Shown here one piece after another: positions 1 through 9,527 of a stretch of 64,000 nt of DNA. A program made the translations under genes and the position numbers. Below the pieces are notes generated by a model that did not search any database, was not told where the DNA came from, and worked only from the letters and a program-made list of their open reading frames with translations. Source of the stretch: Methylohalomonas sp034521715 (lineage in GTDB: Bacteria > Pseudomonadota > Gammaproteobacteria > Methylohalomonadales > Methylohalomonadaceae); NCBI GenBank assembly GCA_034521715.1, contig JAXHLY010000013.1:124001-188000 (forward strand), in the 5' to 3' direction. The number at the start of each line of letters is the position of its first letter. Positions within the stretch are counted from its first letter, which is position 1.

Positions 1-747
1 AATGGCCGACATAAACGGCATCGAAGCGGATTAATGTCGTAAACAGCCGCCAGTCGGCCTCGGTCAGCCGGCTTCCGGCCAGGTAACGCTGGCTGTCCAG
101 TTTTGTTTCCAGGTCATCCAGTGTATCGAAAAGATCCGTAAAGGCTTCCTCGTAGGCTTCCTGGCGGGTAGCAAAACCGCAGCGATAGACGCCGTTATTG
201 ATATTGTTATAAACACGTTCGTTTATTTCGTTAATGGTTTCACGCAGCTCCTGCGGATAAAAATCCGTTTTGTTATCCGTGAACTCATTAAACTCGCTGT
301 TCAGCATGCGTATAATATCGGCGGATTCGTTGCTGACGATGGTTTGTTCCTCCTTGTCCCACAGGGCAGGGACTGTTACCGGCCGGTATAATCAGTTTTT
401 GCCAGTGTATAGACTTCGTGCAGATAATTTTTGTTGTTGACATGGTCGGTGACACAGGATTCGTCCGGTTCGAATGTCCAGCCGTGTTTGCCCATGTAGG
501 GATTGACGACCGAGATCGAAATAATATCTTCGAGCTTTTTGATGCGGCGGAAGATAAGTGTTCGATGGGCCCAGGGACAGGCCAGGGAAACATACAGGTG
601 ATAGCGCCCGGGTTGTGCGCGAAAACCTGTATGGCCATCGGCACTGATCCAGTGACGGAACTGGCTGCTTTCGCGGACAAAGCGTCCGCCGGTGGCTCCC
701 GTGTCATACCATTTGTCGTGCCATTTGCCTTCGACGAGTAAACCCAT
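1..747 (-). CDS. yqjG: Glutathionyl-hydroquinone reductase (xi-class GST), frameshifted and partial
   Basis: Reduces glutathionyl-hydroquinones in the cytoplasm. The N-terminus (MGLLVEGKW) and the thioredoxin-fold motif SLACPWAHR with the catalytic Cys near residue 57 are typical of the YqjG/ECM4 family. The frame started at 747 stops at 376, directly after Y-T-G-R. Reading on in the neighbouring frame from about 379 to position 1 gives the expected family continuation (NESADIIRMLNSEF, then the helical C-terminal domain). One G is therefore missing near 379, by mutation or sequencing error. The C-terminus lies beyond the left edge of the window. Family assignment is firm; whether the gene is functional is not known. 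Confidence 0.85.
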
Positions 748-860
748 GCATGCTCCCCGATTCTGAATGTGTGAATAAACAATAGCGCGGTTGTACAGTC
801 CAGAGACCGGCGGGCAGGCATGGTGTTCCGCCCGGAATGAAACGGATGTCAGGCAGACAA

Positions 861-889
861 TAAAAAGAGCCGGTCATCCTGACCGGCTC
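861..889 (-). terminator. Rho-independent terminator
   Basis: Perfect 10-bp stem (867-876 with 880-889) and a 3-nt loop, followed on the minus strand by TTTTTA. It overlaps the stop codon of the small gene at 888-1232 and supports that gene being transcribed leftward. Confidence 0.8.
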
Positions 890-1232
890 AGGTCGGGGCA
901 ATCGCAGCGGAACGTAACTGCGATCGGCCGGAAACCCGGGTTAGAGAGGCTCCACTGGCAACATCAGCAGGCCGGCAACAGTGTTTGGCCTGACGGGAGC
1001 TAAACAGGGTCCGGAGGCGGAGACGCCACCACGGGGTTACGGCACGGGCCTGTTGGCGGCGGTATTCCAGCTGCCAGTCGAAGCTGCTGGCAAAGGTGAG
1101 CTCCTCGAACGACAGATGCCGGCGCACTGCCGAATCCGGCTGGCCCAGTTCGGGCACGAACCACCAGCCGCTGCGGGGATGTTCGAAGCAGTAGCCCGGT
1201 CTTCCCTGGTGCCAGCATGTGTATATGTTCAT
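888..1232 (-). CDS. Hypothetical protein, 114 aa
   Basis: Not recognised. The ATG at 1232 has an AAGGA-like ribosome site about 12 bases upstream, and the stop at 888 sits inside a rho-independent terminator; both support a real gene. The N-terminal half is rich in Trp, Cys and aromatics (MNIYTCWHQGRPGYCFEHP), the C-terminal half is basic. No signal peptide or membrane segment is evident. An overlapping frame (1000-1275) looks like a shadow. Confidence 0.45.
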   Translation of the reverse strand: MNIYTCWHQGRPGYCFEHPRSGWWFVPELGQPDSAVRRHLSFEELTFASSFDWQLEYRRQQARAVTPWWRLRLRTLFSSRQAKHCCRPADVASGASLTRVSGRSQLRSAAIAPT

Positions 1233-1420
1233 TGTCGTTGCCGTTCCTTGAATGGCCTGACATAAGGCATTGCAAAAGCCGTGCCCGTTGTCAGGGAATC
1301 TATAACTGATTGTTTTAACGGATATTTAATTGTATGGACGGGCAGTGTATCGGGATCGGCGGCGTTTTCTGTCACCGGTTGACGACAAATCACCGTCCGC
1401 GGACAAGGAGCTGATCGGAT

Positions 1421-2449
1421 ATGCCGAACTATGCCGCCGCCGCGATTATTGCGGCACTGGTTGTTTATCTGCTCGTCATCGGCAAGGCGCTGTTGCTGCC
1501 CCTGGTCCTCGCCATTTTTGTCTGGTATCTGATCAACGCGCTGGCGGCACAGTTCGGCCATATCCGTTTGCGTGGCGGAACGCTGCCGCCCTGGGGCAGG
1601 TATGGCGCGGCGATACTGCTGTTGCTGGCCGTGGTCTGGTTTGTCGTCAACCTGGTTGCCGGCAGCATTGGCCAGGTCGGCCAGGCGGCGCCGGTGTATG
1701 AACAGAATCTCAGGCAGCTGCTGGAAAAGGTCACAGCTATGCTGGGCCTGCAGGAATTACCGAGCCTGCAGGCGATATTTGAAGGCATGAACCTGAGCGA
1801 CGTGATCCGGCGCCTGGTTGCCGCTGTTACCGGCATCGCCGGCAATACCGGCGCCATGCTGATCTATGTCACATTCCTGTTGCTGGAACAGGGGAGCTTC
1901 CGGCGCAAAATTGCGGCCCTGTTCCCGGACCCCGAACGCGAGGCGCTGGTTCACCGGATACTGCAACGTATCGGTGAAGAGATTCAGACTTATATATGGC
2001 TGAAAACCCTGACCAGCCTGCTGACCGGTTTTCTCAGTTACCTGGTCATGAAGATTATCGGTATCGATTTCGCGGAATTCTGGGCGCTGCTGATCTTTGC
2101 ACTCAATTACATCCCCTATATCGGCGCCCTGCTGGGCGTGGTATTTCCGGCACTTATTGCACTGGTGCAATTTGAAAGCGTTGCACCTTTTGCCGCGGCG
2201 ACCGGACTGCTGGCGTTGATACAGTTTCTGATAGGCAACGTGCTGGAACCGCGTCTGCTGGGCAAGGGCCTGAATATCAGTCCGCTGATTATGCTGTTGG
2301 CACTGGCTTTCTGGGGCAGTATCTGGGGAGTGACCGGCATGTTCCTGGCAGTGCCGATAATGGTAGTGGTCATGATTGTCTGTTCGAACTTCGAACGCGC
2401 GCGGCCGGTTGCAATATTGCTGTCCGAGAACGGGCAACTGCGGAGCTAA
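1421..2449 (+). CDS. AI-2E family (PerM/YdiK-like) permease
   Basis: A polytopic inner-membrane protein of 342 aa, the usual family length. Hydrophobic segments lie near residues 5-35, 60-85, 145-160 and in a dense C-terminal block from about residue 200. The conserved family stretch F-A-L-N-Y-I-P-Y-I-G-A-L-L-G is present, as is the later GNVLEPRLLGKGLNISP motif. AAGGAG about 11 bases before the ATG fixes the start. Members export autoinducer-2 or act as Na+/H+ antiporters; the substrate here cannot be told. Its stop overlaps the stop of the convergent gene at 2446. Confidence 0.88.
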   Translation: MPNYAAAAIIAALVVYLLVIGKALLLPLVLAIFVWYLINALAAQFGHIRLRGGTLPPWGRYGAAILLLLAVVWFVVNLVAGSIGQVGQAAPVYEQNLRQLLEKVTAMLGLQELPSLQAIFEGMNLSDVIRRLVAAVTGIAGNTGAMLIYVTFLLLEQGSFRRKIAALFPDPEREALVHRILQRIGEEIQTYIWLKTLTSLLTGFLSYLVMKIIGIDFAEFWALLIFALNYIPYIGALLGVVFPALIALVQFESVAPFAAATGLLALIQFLIGNVLEPRLLGKGLNISPLIMLLALAFWGSIWGVTGMFLAVPIMVVVMIVCSNFERARPVAILLSENGQLRS

Positions 2450-2700
2450 TATTCCCGGGTAAATAATTTTGAACGGCGCATGGCCATCACGAGAATAATG
2501 GCCTCACCGATTGTCAGTATGCTCAGCCGTATCCATTCATGTGCCGGTCCGGTCACCAGCCAGCTTGCCGTTGTCGCTGCATTGGCCGTTGTCCCGAGGC
2601 CGAGCAACAGGGCTGTCATTGACAGTGCCCGCCAGAGGAAGGGCTCCTGGGGATAATGCTCGAGGGACTCGAACAGCACGCAGGCCACGGCAATGATCAC
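2446..2700 (-). CDS. Small membrane protein, start uncertain
   Basis: Not recognised. Two or three hydrophobic segments. The GTG at 2700 is the first possible start in frame, but it falls inside a hydrophobic helix. The open frame continues upstream for about 28 codons (…EKLRIALGFAV before the GTG) without ATG, GTG or TTG. Either an upstream indel has removed the true start or the protein begins inside the helix. It follows the membrane gene 2774-3151 on the same strand and is probably cotranscribed with it. Confidence 0.5.
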   Translation of the reverse strand: MIIAVACVLFESLEHYPQEPFLWRALSMTALLLGLGTTANAATTASWLVTGPAHEWIRLSILTIGEAIILVMAMRRSKLFTREY

Positions 2701-2773
2701 CGCAAAACCGAGCGCAATCCGCAGCTTTTCAATGACGGCGTCAGCCTGGCCGAAAAGCCGGGTATCCCAGCCG

Positions 2774-3151
2774 TCAGAGGGCCATCACCACCCAGAAACC
2801 GAGGCCGAGAATGACAATACTCATGATGGCGAGCATTGTCGGCAACGGGCGCCACTGGTATTGCAGGACGGGGGATTCGCCGTGCTCGGTGTGGGGATAG
2901 TAATGACCGCAGTTTGGACATAACCACACGCGTACCAGGCGCGGATCGGTAAGGGGCAGCGCGATGATGGCAAGCACCAGCCCGCCCAGCACGAAACTGA
3001 CACGGCCGTGACTGAACATGCCGATCGCCAGGCCGAGCGCCACCATCAGCCACGCGGCGATACGAATATCCGGGCGTATGGCGGGTCTGACGGACGCCGT
3101 CATGCTGACAGTCTTGCAGAAACGGCACGTTGGCACGGTCGACGGTGCCAT
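2774..3151 (-). CDS. Zinc-ribbon-like membrane protein, 125 aa
   Basis: Not assigned to a named family. Two Cys pairs (CRFC near residue 10, CPNCGHYYP near residue 80) suggest a split zinc ribbon. Three hydrophobic stretches lie near residues 32-47, 52-68 and 105-123. A perfect TGTGA-N6-TCACA box lies about 140 bp upstream of the start, so CRP-type control is possible. It is followed by the small membrane gene at 2446-2700. Confidence 0.55.
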   Translation of the reverse strand: MAPSTVPTCRFCKTVSMTASVRPAIRPDIRIAAWLMVALGLAIGMFSHGRVSFVLGGLVLAIIALPLTDPRLVRVWLCPNCGHYYPHTEHGESPVLQYQWRPLPTMLAIMSIVILGLGFWVVMAL

Positions 3152-3289
3152 GCAGGCGTTATCCTTTTGCGGGGTCTAACAGTACCGTCACCGCGCCCCC
3201 TGGTGCGCGATGACCGTTATTATCCTTTAATAAATATACTGTCTGAGAGCCTGTAAATATGCATAAATACTGCATTTTTCTCTCCCAAA

Positions 3290-3305
3290 TGTGATATTCA
3301 TCACA
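3290..3305. promoter_or_regulatory. CRP/Vfr-type box
   Basis: Exact TGTGA-N6-TCACA. It lies between the 3' end of the Sel1 gene (3359) and the start of the leftward gene at 3151, so it most likely serves the latter. Confidence 0.5.
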
Positions 3306-3358
3306 ATCGGGAGAGCAGATGACCTGTTTCGGCGCGGCTACAGGGGCGGGTAACGGCG

Positions 3359-5350
3359 TCAGTCAGACGCGGATTCAATCGGCGGGCTGACAATGCGACC
3401 CAGCCCGGGTCGGGGTTGCGATGGTGCTTCCGACCCGGCAGTGTCGTCCGCATCGGTCTCCGTTTCGATGGCGGACTCCGGCTCTGAATCGATTGGCGGT
3501 GTAATGACCCGCCGGGAGGATTGCGTATCACCTGCTGCTGCCGGACGTTCTTCCTCGACGGTACTCTCCCATTCTGCCGCTGACGGGCCAGCGTGTGAAT
3601 CGGGATGATAGCGCTGTTTCTCCTTAACACGGCGTTCAAGATTGGCCAGGTTGTTTGCCGCAGCCTGGTGTCCCTGCTTCGCTGCCTTGCTATACCATTC
3701 GCGTGCCTTGTCATGATCCTTTAGCACACCTTCACCCATAAAATACATATTGCCGAGATTGAACTGGGCATCGGCGTATTTGCGTTTGGCGGCGCGACGG
3801 TACCAGAGCAGGGCGCGATCATAGTTCTGTTCGACGCCCAGGCCCTGGAAATACATATCCGCCAGCCGGGTCTCGGCGGCGGCATTGCCATTCAGGGCCT
3901 GGGCCTGCAGCAGGTGCAGGGCCTCGGTATAGTTTTCCGCGTCCAGTGCCTGCTTCGCCGCCGTACTGATGGTCACATCCTGTCGTGCCGGCGGCGTCTC
4001 GCTCATTGCAATCATTTCCTGCTGTTCCGGTTCCGGCTGCGATGCGGATTTGTCCCCGGGCGCCATTTCCGTATCGGTTTCCGCCGCAGCGGCATCGGGG
4101 CCGGCAGCAACAGGTTCCTGCCATTCATCATTGCTGATTACAGCATTGCCTTCGGTTGTGGCAGCAGTTGTTTCCACGGCGTCTGTATCAGGCTTGTTCT
4201 GCAGTTGTTGCGATTCATTGTTCGCGCGCTGTTCGGATGGCGCGGATTCCCCGCCACCGAACAGGCGGCCGAAAAAGCCACCAATGCCACCGGCAGTCTG
4301 TTGGCCGCCGGTAGTATCATCGCTGCCGCTAACTTCCGCCGTTTCTGACGCTGCCGCCGGTTCCGTTGCCGTCAGGGTTTCCTCTGTCACGGCAGCTTGC
4401 TCTTTGTTATCCGCAGCCGTCATGTCGGCAAAACCGGTGATTTCCGGATCGGTGGCGATTTCTGCGGTTTCTGTCTCCGGCGGCCGGTCGGCTGACGTCG
4501 CCGGTTGTGTTTCGACAGCCGCCGCGTTCTCGGTGGTCTCCAGAGTCTCGATCTGCAAGGATTCCGCGGCTTCAAGCGGCGGGCTGATAACGCGCCCCGG
4601 CTGTTGTGCAGCAGGTTGTTCCACTCCGGCTTCGACCTGCCCGTGTTCGGCTACTGGCTGGTGAAATGTTTCGAGCTCCCCCCTGGCAGGGGCATAGTCC
4701 TGCTTCGCCGCCATGCGGAACCAGCGCAGTGCCTCCTCGTTGTCCCTGGGGACACCGCGGCCGGCGCGGTAGAGATTGCCGAGATTGTACTGGGCAGTCG
4801 CATCACCACGCTCCGCGGCCTGCTGGTACCAGTACGCCGCGACTTCATAATTCTGCGGGACGCCTTCACCGGTATGATGCAGGCTGGCGAGATGTACCTG
4901 GGCGCGGGTATAGCCCTGTTCCGCGGTCTGGCGGAACCACGCCGCGGCCTGCTCACTGTCCTGCTGAACACCGTCACCGTGAAGATACGATAGGCCCAGG
5001 CTGAAAGCGGCGACGACATGTCCCTGTTCGGCGGCGCGCCGGTACCAGTTGCTGGCCCGAGCCGGATCGCGTTCTACCCCCTCACCAAAGGCATGGGCAA
5101 CCCCGAGATCGTATTGGGCATCCGGGTGTCCCTGTTCGGCCGCCAGCCGGTACCACTTCACCGCCTCGGCGTAATCGCGCTCGACACCCTCGCCGGTATG
5201 GTACAGATAGCCGAGTTCGGTCTGCGCACCAGCAATGCCCTGTTCGGCCTGCTGGCGCAATGCATCCAGCTCGATGTGCCGATCCTGTGACCGTGCCGGT
5301 AACGGCAGCAAGCAGGATAATATCAACAACAGCAACAGAGCAGTTTTCAT
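3359..5350 (-). CDS. Secreted Sel1-repeat protein, 663 aa
   Basis: Sec signal peptide (MKTALLLLLILSCLLPLPARS). About six Sel1-like repeats (A-x-x-G-x-x-x-A-Q-x-x-L-G pattern) fill residues 30-230. Then comes a long Ala/Glu/Thr-rich, probably disordered linker with a Gly/Phe patch (GGIGGFFGRLFGGG), and about three more Sel1 repeats at residues 455-580. Sel1 arrays are protein-interaction scaffolds, here presumably periplasmic or envelope-attached. A short motif R-V/I-I/V-S/T-P-P-I/L recurs three times: after the first array, after the second, and at the extreme C-terminus. Partners are unknown. Confidence 0.85.
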   Translation of the reverse strand: MKTALLLLLILSCLLPLPARSQDRHIELDALRQQAEQGIAGAQTELGYLYHTGEGVERDYAEAVKWYRLAAEQGHPDAQYDLGVAHAFGEGVERDPARASNWYRRAAEQGHVVAAFSLGLSYLHGDGVQQDSEQAAAWFRQTAEQGYTRAQVHLASLHHTGEGVPQNYEVAAYWYQQAAERGDATAQYNLGNLYRAGRGVPRDNEEALRWFRMAAKQDYAPARGELETFHQPVAEHGQVEAGVEQPAAQQPGRVISPPLEAAESLQIETLETTENAAAVETQPATSADRPPETETAEIATDPEITGFADMTAADNKEQAAVTEETLTATEPAAASETAEVSGSDDTTGGQQTAGGIGGFFGRLFGGGESAPSEQRANNESQQLQNKPDTDAVETTAATTEGNAVISNDEWQEPVAAGPDAAAAETDTEMAPGDKSASQPEPEQQEMIAMSETPPARQDVTISTAAKQALDAENYTEALHLLQAQALNGNAAAETRLADMYFQGLGVEQNYDRALLWYRRAAKRKYADAQFNLGNMYFMGEGVLKDHDKAREWYSKAAKQGHQAAANNLANLERRVKEKQRYHPDSHAGPSAAEWESTVEEERPAAAGDTQSSRRVITPPIDSEPESAIETETDADDTAGSEAPSQPRPGLGRIVSPPIESASD

Positions 5351-5439
5351 ACAGCAGGGCGTGTGTGCTTAGGCGGCATCAGGGTGATTGTCTTGAAGCC
5401 ATTAATATACGGGATAGGCAGCCGCCGCAGTAGTCATTG

Positions 5440-5781
5440 TCATGCCAGCAGACCGCCGATCAGCGCGCCAATCAGCAGCGGGATGATCTGTACAAGTATG
5501 AGGATGAAAACGCCCGCACCGGCGACAAGGCCGATCAATGGCACGCCTGTCAGTGCCGTGCCCATGACGAACAACAGGCCGGCGAATATCAAGCCGGGCA
5601 GGATAGCCGCCAGCAGGCCGTTGCCAACACCGCCGGCCACCTTGCCGCCGACGATCCCCGCGATTAGTGGACCGACAGCAGGCAGCCAGAACAACAGCAG
5701 TGAAATCACTGCCATCCAGATCATGCCCATGATAAGGCTGCCTTTTGGTTTATTGACGACGATTTTCTGTTCCCCGGCCAT
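5440..5781 (-). CDS. Small membrane protein, 113 aa
   Basis: Not recognised. Three to four Gly/Ile/Leu-rich membrane segments after a short hydrophilic N-terminus (MAGEQKIVVNKPKGS). AGGAGA about 8 bases before the ATG supports the start at 5781. It lies downstream of nothing obvious on its strand and ends close to the start of the Sel1 gene, so read-through into that gene is possible. Confidence 0.6.
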   Translation of the reverse strand: MAGEQKIVVNKPKGSLIMGMIWMAVISLLLFWLPAVGPLIAGIVGGKVAGGVGNGLLAAILPGLIFAGLLFVMGTALTGVPLIGLVAGAGVFILILVQIIPLLIGALIGGLLA

Positions 5782-6062
5782 CGTCCCGGTCTCCTGTGTT
5801 GCTGTGTCTCATGGCGGCCATTGTAACGCACGCAGGCATTACTGCTATGATCGCGGCAGGATCAGCGGTGCCGGCAACGCCTTTAAGCCCGGATTGCCAC
5901 ATGAATCCCCGGCGTTTCCCGCCGTCGTACCGGGCCCGGCGGTGAACAGGCCTGTGTCGATTCAACGGTTTGCCGACCCGGCTGCAGCCAGGCCGTTGCG
6001 GTTTGAGATAGCCTCATGGTTACCGGACAGCTATGAATTCCTGTTAATTCAAGGGGAAAGAC

Positions 6063-6944
6063 ATGAACAACGACAAGACAGCCCCGCGGCGCCTGCGTGA
6101 ATTGATGGAACAACCGGGTATTATCCGTATGTTGGGCGCGCATGATGTACTGGGTGCGTTGCTGGTGGAGCAGACCGGATTTGAAACGGTTTTTATCGGC
6201 GGTTTCGGCACCAGTGCCAGCATGCTGGGATTGCCGGACATCAATTTTCTCGGCCTCACGGAAATGGTCGATGCCACCCGGCGCATGTGCGAACGCGTCT
6301 CCATACCGGTACTGGCCGATGCCGATACCGGTCACGGCGATATTCATAACGTGATGCGCTGCGTGCGGCAGTTCGAACAGGCCGGTGCCGCCGGCATTAT
6401 TCTTGAGGACCAGGCCTTTCCCAAGCGCTGTGGTCATTTCGGCGGCAAACAGACGATCGCGGCCGATGAAATGGTGCTCAAGTTCAGGGCCGCCGTTGCC
6501 GCCCGCCGGGATCCGGATTTCGTCTTCGTGGCCAGAACCGACACCCGCGAAACCCATGGACTCGATGAAGCCATTGAACGCGTTAATGCCTATTGCGAGG
6601 CGGGAGCGGATTTCGCCTTTATCGAGGCACCACTGTCCGTGGAAGAGCTGCAGACCATCTGCGAACGTGTACCGTATCCGAAATTCGTCAACATGCTGAT
6701 CTTCGGCAAGACGCCGATCCTGAGTGCCGCCGAACTCGAAAACATGGGATTCAAGCTGGTGGTGGCGCCTATCGATTCAGTATTGCTGGCGGCCAGGTCG
6801 ATGCGGGAACTGGCAGAGGCGTTTCAGCGCGACGGCCATACCCGTGCCATGGCCGACCGCATGGTCGATTTTGACGAGATCAAACAGATCCTCGGTCTGG
6901 ATGAATACCAGTCGCTCAGGGAGCGTTTCGGCAAGCAGCAATAA
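6063..6944 (+). CDS. Isocitrate lyase/PEP mutase superfamily enzyme
   Basis: A TIM-barrel enzyme of 293 aa. The metal-binding DADTGHG motif is at residues 86-92 and the lyase signature EDQAFPKRCGH at 115-125, so catalytic residues are intact. The superfamily includes methylisocitrate lyase, oxaloacetate decarboxylase and carboxyphosphonoenolpyruvate mutase. The K-R-C-G-H loop favours a C-C lyase or decarboxylase over phosphonate synthesis, but the substrate is not determined. AAGGGGA precedes the ATG. The SMR gene begins 4 bp after its stop, so the two are likely cotranscribed. Confidence 0.82.
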   Translation: MNNDKTAPRRLRELMEQPGIIRMLGAHDVLGALLVEQTGFETVFIGGFGTSASMLGLPDINFLGLTEMVDATRRMCERVSIPVLADADTGHGDIHNVMRCVRQFEQAGAAGIILEDQAFPKRCGHFGGKQTIAADEMVLKFRAAVAARRDPDFVFVARTDTRETHGLDEAIERVNAYCEAGADFAFIEAPLSVEELQTICERVPYPKFVNMLIFGKTPILSAAELENMGFKLVVAPIDSVLLAARSMRELAEAFQRDGHTRAMADRMVDFDEIKQILGLDEYQSLRERFGKQQ

Positions 6945-6948
6945 AGCC

Positions 6949-7284
6949 ATGCCGCATTATTTCTATCTGGCAATAGCCATCATTGCCGAGGTCAGCGGAA
7001 CACTGGCGCTACGGGCATCGGAATCCTTTACCCGCCTGTGGCCGAGCCTGATCGTGATCGTTGGTTATGCACTGGCGTTTTATTTCCTGGCGCTGACACT
7101 CAGGACCATTCCGGTCGGCATTGCCTATGCCATCTGGTCGGGCGCCGGTATCGTACTGATCGCGGCGTTCGGCTATGTCGTGTTTCAGGAATCCCTGGAT
7201 TGGCCGGCGATGGCGGGCATGGGTTTAATCATCGGCGGCATTGTGCTTCTGACGGCGGTATCGAAAAGCGTGCCGCATGGATAG
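6949..7284 (+). CDS. SMR-family multidrug exporter (EmrE-like)
   Basis: Length of 111 aa, four membrane helices, and the essential Glu14 (AIIAEVSGTLALR) with the GIAYAIWSGAG motif, all as in EmrE. It works as a dual-topology dimer exchanging cationic drugs or osmolytes for protons. The start at 6949 gives the canonical short N-terminus; an upstream extension in frame would only overlap the preceding enzyme gene. It lies 4 bp after that gene. Confidence 0.88.
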   Translation: MPHYFYLAIAIIAEVSGTLALRASESFTRLWPSLIVIVGYALAFYFLALTLRTIPVGIAYAIWSGAGIVLIAAFGYVVFQESLDWPAMAGMGLIIGGIVLLTAVSKSVPHG

Positions 7285-7339
7285 TGAATCGTGAATTTTT
7301 GGATAGAGGGAACTAAAAGTTCCCGGCACTTTCAATTTC

Positions 7340-7381
7340 GATTCACGATTCACGATTCACGATTCACGATTCACGATTCAC
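7340..7381. repeat. Six tandem GATTCAC units
   Basis: Exact 7-bp repeat six times in the convergent gap between the SMR gene and the Sel1-like gene. Reverse-complement units (GTGAATCGTGAAT) occur just upstream at about 7284-7297, so the transcript could fold into a hairpin and serve as a bidirectional 3' end. Confidence 0.85.
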
Positions 7382-7417
7382 GAAATATGAATTTTCGCGG
7401 GCGAACAGGCGCGTCTA

Positions 7418-8206
7418 TTAATCTACCGAGGGCAACGCCGGGCGGCCGCCTTCAGTAACGGGACCCCGATCCCATTTTCGCCCCGATCGGGGTTCCGGTT
7501 CAGGTGCACCGGCCTCTTTCTGTTCTTCGGCCAGTTTGTTGTATTGCTCCTGGCTATTTTCAATTTTTGTCTCGTCCATGTAGATTTCCAGTGATTCGGC
7601 CAATTCCTGTCCGCGTCTGTCCCCGTAATCGGCGGCACGCTGGTAATAGGCGCGGGCCTTGGTCGGATCCTGTTCCACGGCCTGGCCCTCTTGATGCATG
7701 ATACCTAGTATGAGATGGGCATGCGGATCGCCTTCCTTGGCCAGTTCATTGTAATGCTTTAACGCGGTTTCATAATCGCCATGCAGATAGGCGTGCTCGG
7801 CAATCGCGGGGTCGGGCTCGAACTCCGGCCCGGATTCTTGCGGATTGCCCTGGATAGCGCGTTCCCGCTGCTCAGCCGAAGCGGCGGCGGATTCACCGGT
7901 TGATGCCCCCGCTGTTGCGCCGGCAGCGGCGGAATCTGCATCAGAGCCGGGCTCCCGGCCCTGGGCGCGGGCGATATCGGCTTCGGTAATACCGGCGGCC
8001 TCCTGGATCCTGTCCATAATCTCCAGCGCCGCAGGGTCATCCTGGTATTCCTGCCGCTGCTTCATGTAGTCGCGAATCTGTTTATCGGTTATGTCTTCAT
8101 CAAGCTCGATATTGTTCAGATCGGTGTCCTGCTCCTGGGCATGGCTGGCAGTTACGGTGAGCGACAGCAGGGCGGCCAGCAGCGATAGGGTTAATGATTT
8201 TGTCAT
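7418..8206 (-). CDS. Secreted protein with Sel1/TPR-like repeats, 262 aa
   Basis: Signal peptide (MTKSLTLSLLAALLSLTVTASHAQ), then an acidic region, an Ala/Ser-rich linker (residues 88-115) and a pair of Sel1-type repeats at about residues 135-205, ending in a charged tail. It is probably a periplasmic interaction protein, in the same broad class as the 663-aa Sel1 protein nearby. Function unknown. Confidence 0.75.
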   Translation of the reverse strand: MTKSLTLSLLAALLSLTVTASHAQEQDTDLNNIELDEDITDKQIRDYMKQRQEYQDDPAALEIMDRIQEAAGITEADIARAQGREPGSDADSAAAGATAGASTGESAAASAEQRERAIQGNPQESGPEFEPDPAIAEHAYLHGDYETALKHYNELAKEGDPHAHLILGIMHQEGQAVEQDPTKARAYYQRAADYGDRRGQELAESLEIYMDETKIENSQEQYNKLAEEQKEAGAPEPEPRSGRKWDRGPVTEGGRPALPSVD

Positions 8207-8369
8207 GTCTGATGCTCAAATTGCTGGGATTTCCGGTTTCAGCGCATGCCGGCGAAAACGGGATAGCGCTTTTTCGGCAACGGGTATTCTGACAGTATAG
8301 AACCGAACCGGGGTGTTCGGCGACATCCCGTCCTTGAATTCCGCCACAGGAGCGCAATATATAACAGTT

Positions 8370-9384
8370 ATGGCTGACTATGACGCAGTGGAAACATCCC
8401 CCTCGCGCCCCTGGTGGCGCTATCTGCTGATCCTGGCGCTGGTTTACGTGGCCGTTAATGGCGCCCTGATGTACTGGTGGGACAGCGAGCCGGATGTGTT
8501 TGAGGTACAGGCGGTCATTGACCGGGATACCATGGGTGATGAAGCGATCAAGGGCGAGGTCACGACAAACACCTTGATCCGGGTTGCCGAGACCCTGCTG
8601 GACAAGCGCGGCGGCTATTTGAGTAACGACATACTGCCGCCAGGCCTGTGGATGGACAATATCCCGAACTGGGAATATGGCGCACTGACCCAGATTCGGG
8701 ACCTTGCGCGGGCATTGCGCAATGACTACAGCCGTTCGCAGACGCAGTCGACGGAGGATCCGGATCTGGTCGTCGCTGATCCACAGTTTCATATCGATCA
8801 CTCCTCGTGGATATTGCCTTCGGCCGAGGGTGAATACCGCACCGGGATTGATGCGCTGAAGCGTTACCGTGCCAGGCTGATCGATAAAAGCGACGGTGAT
8901 GCCCAGTTCTATTCACGCGCCGACAATCTGCGCAGCTGGCTGGCCATCGTCGAAAAACGCCTGGGCAGTCTGTCACAGCGGCTGAGCGCCAGTGTCGGCC
9001 AGGCACGTATCAGTACCGATCTTGAAGGCGATCTGTCGGCACGACAGTCGACGTCCAGGCCGCGGATTATGACTGTAAAAACACCCTGGCTGGAAATCGA
9101 CGATGTTTTCTATGAGGCCCGTGGCTCGGCCTGGGCCCTGATACATTTCATACATGCGGTGGAAAAGGACTTTGCCGAAGTGCTGCATGACAAGAATGCA
9201 ATGGTGGAGTCTGAAACAGATCATCCGCGAACTGGAAGCGACCCAGACAAACATCTGGAGCCCGGTGATACTCAACGGGTCGGGATTCGGATTGATGGCC
9301 AACCATTCACTGGTCATGGCGTCTTATATTTCACGCGCCAATGCAGCGGTGATCGATATACGCAATCTGCTGGCGGAAGGATAA
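8370..9384 (+). CDS. DUF2333 family membrane protein, one frameshift
   Basis: Short N-terminal tail (MADYDAVETS), a membrane helix at about residues 15-33, then a periplasmic domain matching the gammaproteobacterial DUF2333 family (LPPGLWMDNIPNWEYGALTQ; RDLARALRNDYSRSQTQS). The frame is lost near 9206: an extra G in ATGGTGGAGTCT. The correct C-terminus (SLKQIIRELEATQTN … VIDIRNLLAEG) continues in the adjacent frame to 9384. Function unknown; an envelope role is likely. An upstream in-frame extension to 8313 adds nothing typical of the family. Confidence 0.8.
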
Positions 9385-9392
9385 ATGGTAAT

Positions 9393-9527
9393 AGGTTGAC
9401 TGGTTAATTAGTTAACTGGTTAATTAGTATGAGAGGTTGATGGCCAGGCAAATAGTGGAGTTGAACCACAACAGGTTATAGGTCATTCAGCCAACAAACT
9501 GGTTAACCAGTTAACCAATCAACTACC
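9393..9527. repeat. GGTTAA/TTAACC inverted repeats between convergent genes
   Basis: GGTTGACTGGTTAATTAG-type units at 9393-9428 face reverse-complement units at 9497-9527. The same word family recurs at 17311-17340 and 17521-17690. The position between two convergent stops suggests a shared transcript end. Confidence 0.6.

Noticed and set aside
5363..6100. 245-codon plus-strand frame
   Set aside because: Crosses the opposite-strand membrane gene and an intergenic region; no ribosome site or family motif.
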